A DNA stretch of 64,000 nucleotides from the NCBI RefSeq assembly GCF_001940455.1, contig NZ_MKQR01000026.1:365800-429799 (forward strand). The letters are read 5' to 3'. How positions within the stretch are numbered: position 1 is the first letter of the stretch; each line of letters starts with the position of its first letter. Positions 1-19,048 of the stretch are shown piece by piece. Below the pieces are notes generated by a model. It was not told where the DNA came from. It did not search any database and was given only the letters and a program-made list of their open reading frames with translations. Position numbers and translations under genes: made by a program. This DNA comes from Actinokineospora bangkokensis. Lineage in GTDB: Bacteria; Actinomycetota; Actinomycetes; Mycobacteriales; Pseudonocardiaceae.

Positions 1-822
1 GCCGGTGCGGCGGCGGCGGACGATCAGCTTGTCGGATGCCTTGCGGCGGCGGGTGCGGCCCTCGGGCTTGCCCGCGGGGTTCACCGGGTGGCGACCACCG
101 GAGGTCTTGCCCTCACCACCACCGTGCGGGTGGTCGACCGGGTTCATCGCGACACCGCGGACGGTCGGGCGCTTGCCCTTCCAGCGCATGCGCCCGGCCT
201 TGCCCCAGTTGATGTTGGCGTGCTCGGAGTTGCCCACCTCGCCGACGGTGGCGCGGCAGCGCACGTCGACGTTGCGGATCTCGCCGGACGGCATGCGCAG
301 CTGCGCGTAGGGGCCGTCCTTGGCCACCAGCTGCACCGAGGCACCGGCGGAGCGGGCGATCTTGGCGCCGCCACCGGGGCGGAGCTCGATCGCGTGCACC
401 GTGGTGCCGACCGGGATGTTGCGCAGCGGCAGGTTGTTGCCCGGCTTGATGTCGGCCCGGGGGCCGTTCTCGATCGGGTCGCCCTGCTTGAGCAGCTTCG
501 GCGCGATGATGTAGCGCTTCTCGCCGTCTGCGTAGTGCAGCAGCGCGATGCGGGCGGTGCGGTTGGGGTCGTACTCGATGTGAGCGACCTTGGCCGGCAC
601 GCCGTCCTTGTCGTTGCGGCGGAAGTCGATCAGGCGGTAGGCGCGCTTGTGGCCGCCACCCTTGTGCCGGGTGGTGATCTTGCCGTGCGCGTTGCGCCCG
701 CCCGTGCCGTGCAGGGGACGGATCAGCGACTTCTCCGGGGTCGAGCGGGTGATCTCGGCGAAGTCCGAGACGCTCGAACCGCGGCGACCGGGGGTCGTCG
801 GCTTGTACTTGCGGATACCCAT
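1..822 (-). CDS. rplB: 50S ribosomal protein L2 (C-terminus cut by window edge)
   Basis: Large-subunit protein L2, which binds 23S rRNA and supports subunit association and the peptidyl transferase centre. The frame starts at an ATG at 822 with protein [18 protein letters not shown] and runs without a stop to base 1. The last visible residues are [10 protein letters not shown], the typical L2 C-terminus. The 274 codons visible mean only a few residues and the stop lie outside the window. It is the fifth gene of the S10 operon, 14 bases downstream of rplW. Confidence 0.97.
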   Translation of the reverse strand, partial: MGIRKYKPTTPGRRGSSVSDFAEITRSTPEKSLIRPLHGTGGRNAHGKITTRHKGGGHKRAYRLIDFRRNDKDGVPAKVAHIEYDPNRTARIALLHYADGEKRYIIAPKLLKQGDPIENGPRADIKPGNNLPLRNIPVGTTVHAIELRPGGGAKIARSAGASVQLVAKDGPYAQLRMPSGEIRNVDVRCRATVGEVGNSEHANINWGKAGRMRWKGKRPTVRGVAMNPVDHPHGGGEGKTSGGRHPVNPAGKPEGRTRRRKASDKLIVRRRRTG

Positions 823-836
823 GTCAGCTCAGTCCC

Positions 837-1136
837 TTACGCGGCCGGGCCGCCGAAGATCTCGATCGGCTTGCTCTCGGCGGACAGCGTCACGATCGCT
901 CGCTTGGTGTCCTTGCGCTTGCCGTACCCGGTGCGGGTGCGCTTGCGCTTGCCGTTGCGGTTGAGCGTGTTCACGCTCGTCACCTTGACGCCGAACACCT
1001 TCTCGACCGCGATCTTGATCTCGGTCTTGTTCGCGTCCGGGGACACCACGAAGGTGTACTTGTTCTCCTCGAGCAGCCCGTAGGACTTCTCGGAGATCAC
1101 CGGCGCGAGGAGGATGTCGCGGTGGTCGGGGATCAC
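837..1136 (-). CDS. rplW: 50S ribosomal protein L23
   Basis: L23 sits at the polypeptide exit tunnel, where trigger factor and SRP dock. The protein is 99 residues, starting [18 protein letters not shown] after the initiator, with the family motif APVISEKS. The central stretch [19 protein letters not shown] is the basic rRNA-binding loop. I chose the GTG at 1136 because it overlaps the rplD stop (GTGA) and gives the normal family length; a longer open frame upstream runs through rplD and is not coding. It is translationally coupled to rplD. Confidence 0.95.
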   Translation of the reverse strand: MIPDHRDILLAPVISEKSYGLLEENKYTFVVSPDANKTEIKIAVEKVFGVKVTSVNTLNRNGKRKRTRTGYGKRKDTKRAIVTLSAESKPIEIFGGPAA

Positions 1137-1816
1137 TTGTCCTCCTCGGAGGTCACGACCTCGGCCTCGGTGGCGCGCGCCTTGGCGACCTTGACCGGCC
1201 GGGCGAGGAACGCGTCGAGAGCGGCCTTGGTGAACACGACGTCGTCGTTGACGAGGACGTCGTAGGTGTTCAGCTGGTCCGGCGCGATGACGTGCACGTC
1301 GGGCAGGTTGCGCAGGGAGATCCACGCGACGTCCTGCTCGCGGGTCAGCACGACCAGCACCCGGCGGGCGGAGGTCACCGCCGCCAGCAGCTTGCGCGCG
1401 GTCTTGGTGGACGGGGTGTCGCCCTCGACGAGGTCGCTCACCACGTGCACCTGGCCCGCGCGGGCGCGGTCGGACAGCGCGCCGCGCAGCGCGGCGGCCT
1501 TCATCTTCTTCGGGGTCCGCTGGGTGTAGTCGCGCGGCTGCGGGCCGTGGACGGTGCCACCGCCGACGAACTGCGGCGCGCGGGTCGAACCCTGGCGGGC
1601 GCGGCCGGTGCCCTTCTGCCGGTAGGGCTTCTTGCCACCACCGGAGACCTCGCCGCGGGTCTTGGTCGAGTGCGTGCCCTGGCGGGCCGCGGCCAGCTGG
1701 GCCACGACGACCTGGTGCATCAGCGGCACGTTCGCCTGGACGTCGAAGACCTCGGCGGGCAGCTCGGCCGTGCCGTCGGTCGTGCCCGCGGGCGTCTTGA
1801 TGTCAACGCTGGTCAT
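1133..1816 (-). CDS. rplD: 50S ribosomal protein L4
   Basis: L4 binds 23S rRNA and lines the exit tunnel. The protein is 227 residues from an ATG at 1816. The conserved tunnel-loop region is visible ([20 protein letters not shown], then [17 protein letters not shown]). In enterobacteria L4 also represses the S10 operon through leader RNA; whether that occurs here cannot be told. The start follows the rplC stop by two bases and the stop overlaps the rplW start. The short acidic C-terminal tail is unremarkable. Confidence 0.97.
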   Translation of the reverse strand: MTSVDIKTPAGTTDGTAELPAEVFDVQANVPLMHQVVVAQLAAARQGTHSTKTRGEVSGGGKKPYRQKGTGRARQGSTRAPQFVGGGTVHGPQPRDYTQRTPKKMKAAALRGALSDRARAGQVHVVSDLVEGDTPSTKTARKLLAAVTSARRVLVVLTREQDVAWISLRNLPDVHVIAPDQLNTYDVLVNDDVVFTKAALDAFLARPVKVAKARATEAEVVTSEEDK

Positions 1817-1818
1817 GC

Positions 1819-2469
1819 TCAGGCACCGCCCTTCGCAGCGGTCTTGAGGAACACCAGGCCGCCCTTGGGGCCGGGGACGGCGCCCTTGAGCAGGATCAGG
1901 CCGGACTCGCCGTCGACCTGGTGGACCTTGAGGTTCTGGGTGGTCACCTTGACGTGGCCCATGCGACCCGCCATGCGCAGGCCCTTGAAGACCCGGCCGG
2001 GGGTGGCGCAGCCGCCGATGGAACCCGGCGAGCGGTGCTTGCGCTGGGTGCCGTGCGAGGCGCTGAGGCCCTTGAAGCCGTGCCGCTTCATCACACCGGC
2101 GGTGCCCTTGCCCTTGGTGGTGCCGGTCGCGTCCACGACCTGCCCGGCCTCGAACACCTCGGCGGTGATCTCCTGGCCCAGGGCGTACTCGGCGGCGTCG
2201 GCGGTGCGCAGCTCGACGAGGACCTTGCGCGGGGTGACCCCGGCCTTGGCGAAGTGCCCGGCCTCCGGCTTGTTCACCTTGCGCGGGTCGACCTGGCCGA
2301 AGGCCAGCTGCACGGCGGCGTAGCCGTCGGTCTCCTGGCTGCGGATCTGGGTGACCACGTTCGGACCGGCCTTCACGACGGTCACCGGGACGACCCGGTT
2401 GTTCTCGTCGAAGACCTGGGTCATCCCGAGCTTGGTGCCCAGGATCCCCTTCATCTGCCTGTCAGACAT
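1819..2469 (-). CDS. rplC: 50S ribosomal protein L3
   Basis: L3 is an early-assembly 23S rRNA-binding protein near the peptidyl transferase centre. The protein is 216 residues from an ATG at 2469 and begins [20 protein letters not shown]. The glutamine-containing loop region [20 protein letters not shown] is present, where the rRNA-contacting extension lies. It sits 24 bases downstream of rpsJ with a short purine-rich spacer, and 2 bases before rplD, as in other S10 operons. Confidence 0.97.
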   Translation of the reverse strand: MSDRQMKGILGTKLGMTQVFDENNRVVPVTVVKAGPNVVTQIRSQETDGYAAVQLAFGQVDPRKVNKPEAGHFAKAGVTPRKVLVELRTADAAEYALGQEITAEVFEAGQVVDATGTTKGKGTAGVMKRHGFKGLSASHGTQRKHRSPGSIGGCATPGRVFKGLRMAGRMGHVKVTTQNLKVHQVDGESGLILLKGAVPGPKGGLVFLKTAAKGGA

Positions 2470-2493
2470 GATTGTTTGCTCTCCGCCGCGCGC

Positions 2494-2799
2494 TTACTGG
2501 ATGTTCACGTCGACGCTGGCCGGCAGGTCGATGCGCATGAGCGCGTCGACCGTCTTCGGCGTCGGGTCGAGGATGTCGATCAGACGCTTGTGCGTCCGCA
2601 TCTCGAAGTGCTCGCGCGAGTCCTTGTACTTGTGCGGCGAGCGGATGACGCAGTAGACGTTCTTCTCGGTCGGCAGCGGCACCGGGCCGACCACGCGGGC
2701 GCCGGTGCGCGTCACCGTCTCCACGATCTTGCGCGCGGACGCGTCGATCGCCTCGTGGTCGTAGGCCTTGAGCCGGATGCGGATCTTCTGTCCCGCCAT
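2494..2799 (-). CDS. rpsJ: 30S ribosomal protein S10 (NusE)
   Basis: S10 is a small-subunit head protein and, as NusE, partners NusG and NusB in antitermination complexes. The protein is 101 residues, [20 protein letters not shown] to SVDVNIQ. The conserved [20 protein letters not shown] segment is intact. It is the first gene of the S10 operon; the ATG at 2799 is preceded by a GAGGAACGG ribosome-binding region. Length and sequence are standard for Actinobacteria. Confidence 0.97.
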   Translation of the reverse strand: MAGQKIRIRLKAYDHEAIDASARKIVETVTRTGARVVGPVPLPTEKNVYCVIRSPHKYKDSREHFEMRTHKRLIDILDPTPKTVDALMRIDLPASVDVNIQ

Positions 2800-3131
2800 G
2801 GTGGCTTGCCGTTCCTCTTCTCGTTGCGATGCCGGCAGGCCGTCTCAGGCCACAACCGCGCCGCTTCCCTGTTCACAAGTCAATGCGCCGGTGCAGGTGG
2901 CCCCGGTCCACGCGGTCGGGCGTGTCGCGCTCGCTCCGCATAACCGTCCCTGGGACCTTGCCCCCGTCCCCGAAGGGTGGAGGCGGAGCCGCGCGGGTGG
3001 GGTCCTGCTCCGAGGGGCCGTGGTGGCCCCGGCTGTCCGACGCGGGGCGGCCGGTGTCGGAATCCCGATCGACCGCGCCCGCGACGAGCAACCCGTCAAG
3101 GATGCCACACGAGCTCGCGGGCACCCAAACC
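2800..3131 (-). promoter_or_regulatory. S10 operon upstream region, no gene seen
   Basis: About 330 bases between rpsJ and the tuf terminator hold no convincing reading frame. On the minus strand a TTGACT box lies roughly 100 bases before rpsJ, but no good -10 box follows at 16-19 bases, so the promoter is not assigned. The region must carry the S10 operon promoter and leader because tuf ends in a strong hairpin upstream. Confidence 0.4.
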
Positions 3132-3159
3132 GGGGTGGCCGGAATCATCCGGCCACCCC
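3132..3159 (-). terminator. tuf terminator hairpin
   Basis: Perfect 11-base inverted repeat, GGGGTGGCCGG and its complement, with a 6-base loop. It starts 8 bases after the tuf stop. The minus-strand flank reads GGTTTGGG, so the U-run is weak, as is common in Actinobacteria. It separates tuf from the S10 operon. Confidence 0.8.
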
Positions 3160-3166
3160 GCGGCAA

Positions 3167-4360
<1,194 letters not shown>

Positions 4361-4471
4361 TGGACTGTCCTCCTGGACTGGATGTGCTTTCTTCCGCTTT
4401 GCCGCCGGACGTTAGCCCGTCCGGGGGTGCTGCGGCTCATCGGGGGTCTGTGCGGTTCGCCGGGGCCTGCG

Positions 4472-4508
4472 CCCCGGAGCGCCGCACTTACTGTGCGGTG
4501 CTCCGGGG
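4472..4508 (-). terminator. hairpin between fusA and tuf
   Basis: A 16-base stem with one G-U pair and a 5-base loop (TTACT on the plus strand) lies 32 bases after the fusA stop. There is no T-run on the minus-strand side. It could be a partial terminator or processing site that sets fusA and tuf message levels apart. Confidence 0.6.
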
Positions 4509-4540
4509 AGCAGCCCCACGAACTCGGGGGTACCGCGAGG

Positions 4541-6640
<2,100 letters not shown>

Positions 6641-6712
6641 GGGTGTTTCCCCTGTCCTAGATGCAGTGCTACGGCGCCGCTGGGCCCCCGGCCGGGTCGG
6701 CCGGGGACGTGC

Positions 6713-7183
6713 TCACCAGCGGTAGTGGGCGAAGGCCTTGTTGGACTCGGCCATCTTGTGCGTGTCCTCGCGGCGCTTGACGCTGGCGCCAAGGCCGTTG
6801 GAGGCGTCGAGCAGCTCGTTCATGAGGCGCTCGACCATGGTCTTCTCGCGGCGGGCCCGGGAGAACGACACGAGCCAGCGCAGCGCGAGGGTCACCGAGC
6901 GGCCGGGCTTGACCTCGATCGGCACCTGGTAGGTGGCGCCACCGACGCGGCGGGACTTCACCTCGATCGCGGGCTTGACGTTGTCCAGCGCGCGCTTGAG
7001 CGTCACCACGGGGTCGGTGCCGGTCTTCTCCCGGGCACCCTCCAGGGCCCCGTAGACGATGCGCTCGGCGACCGAGCGCTTGCCGTCCTTGAGGACCTTG
7101 TTGATGAGCTGGGTGACCAGCGGCGAGCTGTACACCGGGTCGGAGATCAGCGGCCGCTTCGGGGCCGGTCCCTTGCGGGGCAT
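6713..7183 (-). CDS. rpsG: 30S ribosomal protein S7
   Basis: S7 nucleates assembly of the 30S head and lines the E site. The protein is 156 residues, beginning [18 protein letters not shown], the usual length for the family. The start codon ATG at 7183 comes one base after the rpsL stop, so the two are translationally linked. The conserved [19 protein letters not shown] stretch is present. In enterobacteria S7 is the translational repressor of its operon. Confidence 0.97.
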   Translation of the reverse strand: MPRKGPAPKRPLISDPVYSSPLVTQLINKVLKDGKRSVAERIVYGALEGAREKTGTDPVVTLKRALDNVKPAIEVKSRRVGGATYQVPIEVKPGRSVTLALRWLVSFSRARREKTMVERLMNELLDASNGLGASVKRREDTHKMAESNKAFAHYRW

Positions 7184-7184
7184 G

Positions 7185-7559
7185 TCAGCTCTTCTCCTTC
7201 TTCGCGCCGTAGTGGCTGCGCGCCTGCTTGCGGTTCTTCACGCCCTGCGTGTCCAGCGAACCCCGGATGATCTTGTAGCGGACACCCGGGAGGTCCTTCA
7301 CTCGGCCACCGCGGACGAGCACCATCGAGTGCTCCTGCAGGTTGTGACCCTCACCGGGGATGTAGGCCGTGACCTCGATGCCGCTGGTCAGGCGCACGCG
7401 GGCGACCTTGCGGAGCGCGGAGTTCGGCTTCTTCGGGGTCGTGGTGTACACGCGGGTGCACACGCCTCGACGCTGCGGGCTCCCCTTGAGAGCCGCAGTC
7501 TTCTGCTTGGCGACCTTGTCCTGGCGGCCCTTGCGGACCAGCTGCTGGATCGTGGGCAT
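7185..7559 (-). CDS. rpsL: 30S ribosomal protein S12
   Basis: S12 monitors codon-anticodon pairing in the A site and is the streptomycin-resistance locus. The protein is 124 residues from an ATG at 7559. Lysines 43 (in [13 protein letters not shown]) and 88 (in [12 protein letters not shown]) are the wild-type, drug-sensitive residues. It is the first gene of the str operon; its promoter candidate lies about 280 bases upstream, giving a long leader. Confidence 0.98.
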   Translation of the reverse strand: MPTIQQLVRKGRQDKVAKQKTAALKGSPQRRGVCTRVYTTTPKKPNSALRKVARVRLTSGIEVTAYIPGEGHNLQEHSMVLVRGGRVKDLPGVRYKIIRGSLDTQGVKNRKQARSHYGAKKEKS

Positions 7560-7838
7560 AGACCGGCTTTCTCTATCTCACTCCCGACGGCCCTGCCGGC
7601 CGCCGAAGGCACTGTGTACTTGCGGTTCCTGCTGCTCCGCCCGTCCCCCGAGGTCGGGCGTGTCGCCCGGCCCCGAAGCGCCCGGGGGGTATCGCACCAC
7701 CCCTGCGGTGTTCGGGAGGAACTCCGGCGTGACTGGCAGGAGTCCGACCGCGGGCGTGGAGGTGAACTCCCCGCCTGCGCTCCGACCGCGCGGCACAGGC
7801 ACACGGACCGACCCGACATGGGTCGGGCACGAGTAGCA

Positions 7839-7868
7839 AAGATACCTCGCCGCGATCCGGGGGGTCAA
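7839..7868 (-). promoter_or_regulatory. str operon promoter candidate
   Basis: Minus-strand TTGACC at 7868-7863 and TATCTT at 7844-7839 are separated by 18 bases, close to the vegetative sigma consensus. The predicted start near 7832 would give a leader of about 270 bases before rpsL. That leader (7560-7838) holds a small CCGACCC/GGGTCGG hairpin around 7809-7826 and no gene that I can support. Confidence 0.65.
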
Positions 7869-7945
7869 AACGGGGTCCCCCTACACCCGCCGCGCGGCCC
7901 CGGCGCCCGCGTCCCAGGTGGTGTCGCCGTGTCGTGCAACACAAA

Positions 7946-7975
7946 CCCCCGCCGGGGTATTCCCACCGGCGGGGG
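7946..7975 (-). terminator. terminator of the M15 peptidase gene
   Basis: A 10-base perfect stem (CCGGCGGGGG and complement) with a 10-base loop lies 27 bases after the gene stop. On the minus strand it is followed by TTTGTGTTG, a fair U-rich tail. Confidence 0.75.
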
Positions 7976-8002
7976 TCGTGTGCAGGGGCGCGGGACGGGG
8001 TG

Positions 8003-8737
8003 TCAGATCCCGCAGCTGGGCGCCGACCAGAACCGGCCGGAGCGGTTGGCCACGTGGGTGTGGTCGTTGTGGTCGGGGTAGCCGGGGCCGAGGATCTCGT
8101 TGAAGCCGTGGTTGCGCGCCTGCTGGGCCAGCTTGCAGAAGCCGATCGTGCCCGCGCCCAGGTCAGCGGCGTCGCCGTAGAGGTGGCGGCTGCCCGCGGC
8201 ACCGCCGACGGCGTTGTTGCACGCCACGCTGCGGAAGCCGCCGTTGACCACGATCGGCCGGTCGCCCAGGGCGTGCCGCATGGCCTGGAGCTTCCACATC
8301 GTCACCAGCGCGTTCGACTTCGCCGTGGCCGCGGACACCGCACCGCCGGACCAGTCGCCGTTGCACCGGTTGAGCTCGGCGTAGCTGAAGTTCACCGGGG
8401 TGCAGTCGGAGTCCTCCAGCGACGACAGCTTGCTGAAGGTGGCCGCACCCGCGACGCCGTCCGCGGCGAGGCCGTAGGCCTGCTGGAAGCGGGTGACGGC
8501 GGCCTTGGTGCCCGCCCCGAACTGGCCGTCGATCGCCAGCACGGCGCCGTAGCCGGGGTAGCCGGAGACGCGGATCTGGAGCTGGCGGACGTCCTCCCCG
8601 GAGGCGCCCTGGGACAGGGTGCGGGAGAAGCCGTAGCAGGACGCCGCGGACGCGGGCGCGGCGCTGAGGGTGATGGTCGTCAGGACGGTGGCGGCGAGCA
8701 GGGGCAGGACCGCCAGGAGCTTGGCGAGTCGCTTCAC
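8003..8737 (-). CDS. secreted zinc D-Ala-D-Ala carboxypeptidase (M15) with peptidoglycan-binding domain
   Basis: Predicted extracellular peptidase that trims the peptide stems of peptidoglycan. The protein has 244 residues from a GTG at 8737, chosen because GGAGGTG lies just upstream and the signal peptide follows directly. Residues 1-31 form the signal (VKRLAKLLAVL..., cleavage near ASA-A). Residues about 41-105 are a PG-binding-1 fold (GASGEDVRQLQ, IDGQFGAGTKAAVTRFQ). The catalytic domain has H185 and D192 in SRHLYGDAADL and H228 in DHTHV; the spacing of 7 and 36 residues fits the zinc ligands of the Streptomyces albus G type DD-peptidase. Several cysteines suggest disulfides. It is transcribed alone. 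Confidence 0.85.
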   Translation of the reverse strand: MKRLAKLLAVLPLLAATVLTTITLSAAPASAASCYGFSRTLSQGASGEDVRQLQIRVSGYPGYGAVLAIDGQFGAGTKAAVTRFQQAYGLAADGVAGAATFSKLSSLEDSDCTPVNFSYAELNRCNGDWSGGAVSAATAKSNALVTMWKLQAMRHALGDRPIVVNGGFRSVACNNAVGGAAGSRHLYGDAADLGAGTIGFCKLAQQARNHGFNEILGPGYPDHNDHTHVANRSGRFWSAPSCGI

Positions 8738-8771
8738 AGAGCACCTCCGTTGGGAAGGGGAGACACCCCGG

Positions 8772-8800
8772 ATCCTGGCGGCGCGCCACCGGCCGGTCAA
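8772..8800 (-). promoter_or_regulatory. promoter of the M15 peptidase gene
   Basis: Minus-strand TTGACC (8800-8795), a 17-base spacer, and CAGGAT (8777-8772). The start would lie near 8765, about 28 bases before the GTG start codon, leaving room for the visible GGAGGTG site. Confidence 0.65.
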
Positions 8801-9053
8801 CGATTCACGGACCGAATAGGGGGTGGGTGGAGGTTGCCCTGAACGGGTGCCCGCCGAATGCGCGGCACTCCCATTGCACCCCTTCTCCGAAAGCCCGTGG
8901 AGAACCGGCGACGTGGCCCGCAGCTATTCGGGACGCGGGCAATCCGAATTTGTCTCGCCTACGCCGGAGGAGGTCACGGACTTCGCATTGTGCTCCGCCG
9001 CACGGGGATCGGGTAATGCGCAAAGGTTTTCGTTCACGGCTTCGCACACGGGA
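8801..9053. other. intergenic stretch without a gene
   Basis: The space between the peptidase promoter and the rpoC terminators has lower GC than its surroundings (AATCCGAATTTG, ATTCGGG) and shows no reading frame with normal codon usage on either strand. I see no repeat or RNA gene in it. Confidence 0.5.
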
Positions 9054-9084
9054 AGGCCCCGCACACCAGTGGCGTGCGGGGCCT
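9054..9084 (-). terminator. second hairpin downstream of rpoC
   Basis: An 11-base perfect stem (AGGCCCCGCAC and complement) that can extend by two pairs past a mismatch. It is the second of two tandem hairpins after rpoC and may act as a back-up terminator. Confidence 0.6.
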
Positions 9085-9154
9085 CTCCTGGGCCGTGTGA
9101 ACACCCCGTCGGTCCAGTTCTCCGCTGCTCCGGACGTCGTTTCCCCCGGCAAAG

Positions 9155-9191
9155 GGAAAGCCCCCCGGCACAGCGTGCCGGGGGGCTTTCC
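9155..9191 (-). terminator. main rpoBC terminator
   Basis: A perfect 17-base stem with a 3-base loop, starting 16 bases after the rpoC stop. The stem base is GGAAAG/CTTTCC, so the transcript side ends in a short U-run. Confidence 0.88.
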
Positions 9192-9206
9192 TCGCTACCG
9201 AGCAGA

Positions 9207-13106
<3,900 letters not shown>

Positions 13107-13192
13107 GTCTGGTCTTCTCCCCTTCTTGGTTACAGCTCAGATAAGAGGGCCAGCGGGCCGGGGGGCGGTGTGCCCGCCCCCCGGCGGCGAGG

Positions 13193-16696
<3,504 letters not shown>

Positions 16697-17028
16697 GATG
16701 CGTCCTTCCAGGACTATGAGCGGTTGACAGCCGCGCTAGCAACAGTCAGCGTGGCTGTCAAGGGTGCCGTGGTGCCCAACATCCTAGCTCTCGGCAAAGG
16801 GCGTGCGGAAAGTGGGCAGCGCAAAGGGGCAGTCTAGCCACTAAAGGGGCGACTGTCGAGGCCCGCTGCTCACCACGGTTCTCCCAGCTCCGTCCTGCTG
16901 GGTAACAGGGTGACCTGGACCGGTCCGGGAGTCAAGATGCCACGCCATCAACACCACTTTTGCACCAGTGTGCCGCTACTCACCGCACACGGTCTGACCA
17001 GGGCAAACACCGCCCGGATCCGGACTGG
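16697..17028 (-). promoter_or_regulatory. rpoB upstream region with long inverted repeat
   Basis: No gene is seen in these 330 bases. An inverted repeat with 14-base arms and one G-U position occupies 16724-16737 and 16748-16761, just ahead of the rpoB start. On the minus strand its distal arm starts with TTGACA (16761-16756) and TAGCGC follows after 17 bases, so the repeat may hold a promoter or form an RNA hairpin in the leader. At 16994-17032 an 8-base repeat (CTGACCAG/CTGGTCAG) overlaps the stop of the preceding gene and may be its terminator. Confidence 0.5.
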
Positions 17029-18207
17029 TCAGCAGCCTGCGGCCTGCTGCTGGGCGGCCCCGGACTGGCCCAGGGTGTCGAAGGCAGTGATCTTCCAGAC
17101 ACCGCCGTCGAGGTGCGCCCGGACGGCCAGCTGCGCCCCGCCCGCGGAGGTGCCCGCCTGGGCCTGGCCGACGGTGGCGCCGCGGACGACGGTCTGGTCG
17201 ACGAACACCAGCAGCTCCGCGTCGGACCCGCGCAGCGAGACCACGCCGACGTCGCGCACCTGCGAGGTCAGCTTGAGCTGCTGGGCCGGGGCGGCCTGCT
17301 GGACCTGGCCGAAGATCGCGTTGTAGTCGCACAGCGCGGCCTGGTCCAGGTTGGCCTTCACCGCCTCCTGGGTGGCGGCGAGGTTGGTGTAGTCGTAGGT
17401 GAACACCTTCTCGATGGCGGTGCGCACCTGGTTCTTCACCTGCTCGGTGGACGCCACGTCGGTGATCGCGGAGTTGTCGGTGTCGGCGCCGGTGGTCAGC
17501 GCGTCGGCCTTGACCTTGAACCAGAACGCCAGGCCCGCGGTGATCAGGGCGACCACGGCCAGCACGATCGCCAGGTTGAGGCCGGGGCGGGCGGGGGCGG
17601 TGCGGGTGGCGGGGGCCGGGCGGGCCGCCGGGCGCCTGCGGCCCCCGCGCGGCTCGTCGCCGACCAGGGTGCCGGTGGAGCGGCGCTTGCCCGCTGGCCT
17701 GCGCGCGGCGGGCCGCGGCCTGGGCTTGGGCGCGGCGGCGGGCGCCGCGACCTCGTCGTCCGCGTCGACCGAGTCCTCCGCGTCCTCCGCGTCGGCGTCG
17801 TCGGTGGTGGGGGCCTTGGACCCGGTGGTCTTGCTGGTCTTGGTGGTCTTCGCGGCGGCCGCGGCGGCGGCCTGCTCCACCTCGCGGGCGCGTCGGTCGG
17901 CGGCATCCTGCTCAGCAGCGGCCTCGGCGGCCTCCTGCTCGGCGGTGTCCTCGTCCTGGTCGGTGCTGGTGCCCACCACGCCGTCGCGCACCAGGTCAGC
18001 GCGGTCGTCGGCCGGGGCAGGTGCGGACGGCGCCTGCTCGACCGGCGCGGTGCCCGCCCGCTCGTCGGTGTCCTGCCCGACGCCGGTGTCCTGCGGGGTG
18101 CCCGCGTCGGCGGGGGTGCCGGGCCTGCGCAGGCCCGCGGCGCGACCGGTGCGGCGGAGGGGCTGCCCGGTGGGGAGGCTCGGGCGGCGGCGCGGCGGGG
18201 TGGTCAC
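17029..18207 (-). CDS. Mce-associated membrane protein (distal)
   Basis: Protein of 392 residues of the Mce-associated (Mas) type, thought to stabilise or localise Mce complexes. The first 200 or so residues are low-complexity, rich in Ala, Asp, Pro and Arg and probably disordered in the cytoplasm. One membrane segment follows (LNLAIVLAVVALITAGLAFW), then an extracytoplasmic domain of about 150 residues resembling the NTF2-like part of Mas proteins, ending AQQQAAGC. It is the last gene of the operon, 49 bases after the first Mas gene. The assignment rests on topology, position and weak similarity in the C-terminal half. Confidence 0.75.
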   Translation of the reverse strand: MTTPPRRRPSLPTGQPLRRTGRAAGLRRPGTPADAGTPQDTGVGQDTDERAGTAPVEQAPSAPAPADDRADLVRDGVVGTSTDQDEDTAEQEAAEAAAEQDAADRRAREVEQAAAAAAAKTTKTSKTTGSKAPTTDDADAEDAEDSVDADDEVAAPAAAPKPRPRPAARRPAGKRRSTGTLVGDEPRGGRRRPAARPAPATRTAPARPGLNLAIVLAVVALITAGLAFWFKVKADALTTGADTDNSAITDVASTEQVKNQVRTAIEKVFTYDYTNLAATQEAVKANLDQAALCDYNAIFGQVQQAAPAQQLKLTSQVRDVGVVSLRGSDAELLVFVDQTVVRGATVGQAQAGTSAGGAQLAVRAHLDGGVWKITAFDTLGQSGAAQQQAAGC

Positions 18208-18256
18208 AGCGGGTCCTCTCGGCGGGCTACGCGGGGTGGTGCGGGGTGCGGCGGGG

Positions 18257-18970
18257 TCAGGTGCCCGGGTTGTAGGGCACCTGGGCGATGCCGTTGACCT
18301 TCCACCCGGTGTCCGTGCGCAGCAGGCTGGCCTGGTAGCGCCGGTACTCCGACTCCGGCGCCTTGCCGTCCACGGCCTTGGTCCAGGAGACCGCGGTCAT
18401 GACCTGGGCGGTGCCCTCGTGGTCGTTGAGCGAGGTCACGGCCAGCTTGAGCACCTTCGCCGAGGTGGAGGTCCTGCCCTCGGCGATCTTGGCGTCGGCG
18501 CCCTTGCGGCCGTTGTGGATGTCGTTGTAGAGGTCGCCGGTGACGGCGGCCTCCCACTGGTCCAGGCTCTTGTCGGGGTCGCGGTAGTCGAGGGTGTTGA
18601 GGGTGACCACGGCGGCCTCGGCCACCCGGGAGACCTCGTCGCGGGTGCGGTCGAGGGCGAGGTCGTCGTCGTTGGCGGCGCTGATCCAGGAGATGCCGAA
18701 CCACACCGCGGCCGCGGTCGTCACCACCGCCAGCGCGGCGGCCCCCAGCACCAGCCAGTTCGGCTTGCGCGCGGGAGCCGGGTCCGCGTCGTCCGCCTCA
18801 GCGTCGGCACCGTCGTCAGTCTGGTCGTCGGCACCGTCCGGGTCGTCGGCACCGGCGTGGTCGGCGGTGGGCGCCTCGTCGGCGGCCGTCGCGGCGCCGT
18901 CGCTGCCCGCGTCCCCGGCCGGGGTGTCGACCTGGTCGTCGGCGTCGGGGCGCTCGTCCTTACCGCTCAT
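18257..18970 (-). CDS. Mce-associated membrane protein (proximal)
   Basis: Protein of 237 residues with an acidic N-terminal tail of about 80 residues, one membrane segment (WLVLGAAALAVVTTAAAVWF) and an extracytoplasmic domain of about 125 residues with the pattern of Mas proteins: VSRVAEAAVVTLNTLDYRD near its start and VNGIAQVPYNPGT at the end. It follows mceF by 78 bases. The paired Mas genes after mceF match mce operons of mycobacteria, where such proteins influence complex stability. It differs from the distal Mas gene mainly by a shorter tail. Confidence 0.78.
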   Translation of the reverse strand: MSGKDERPDADDQVDTPAGDAGSDGAATAADEAPTADHAGADDPDGADDQTDDGADAEADDADPAPARKPNWLVLGAAALAVVTTAAAVWFGISWISAANDDDLALDRTRDEVSRVAEAAVVTLNTLDYRDPDKSLDQWEAAVTGDLYNDIHNGRKGADAKIAEGRTSTSAKVLKLAVTSLNDHEGTAQVMTAVSWTKAVDGKAPESEYRRYQASLLRTDTGWKVNGIAQVPYNPGT

Positions 18971-19048
18971 GGCGCTCCAGGGTAGAGGGTGGCCGGTGAG
19001 GGCCGTGTTTGACTCGCCGGTAACAAGCCCGGGGTCGTCCTGGCGGGC

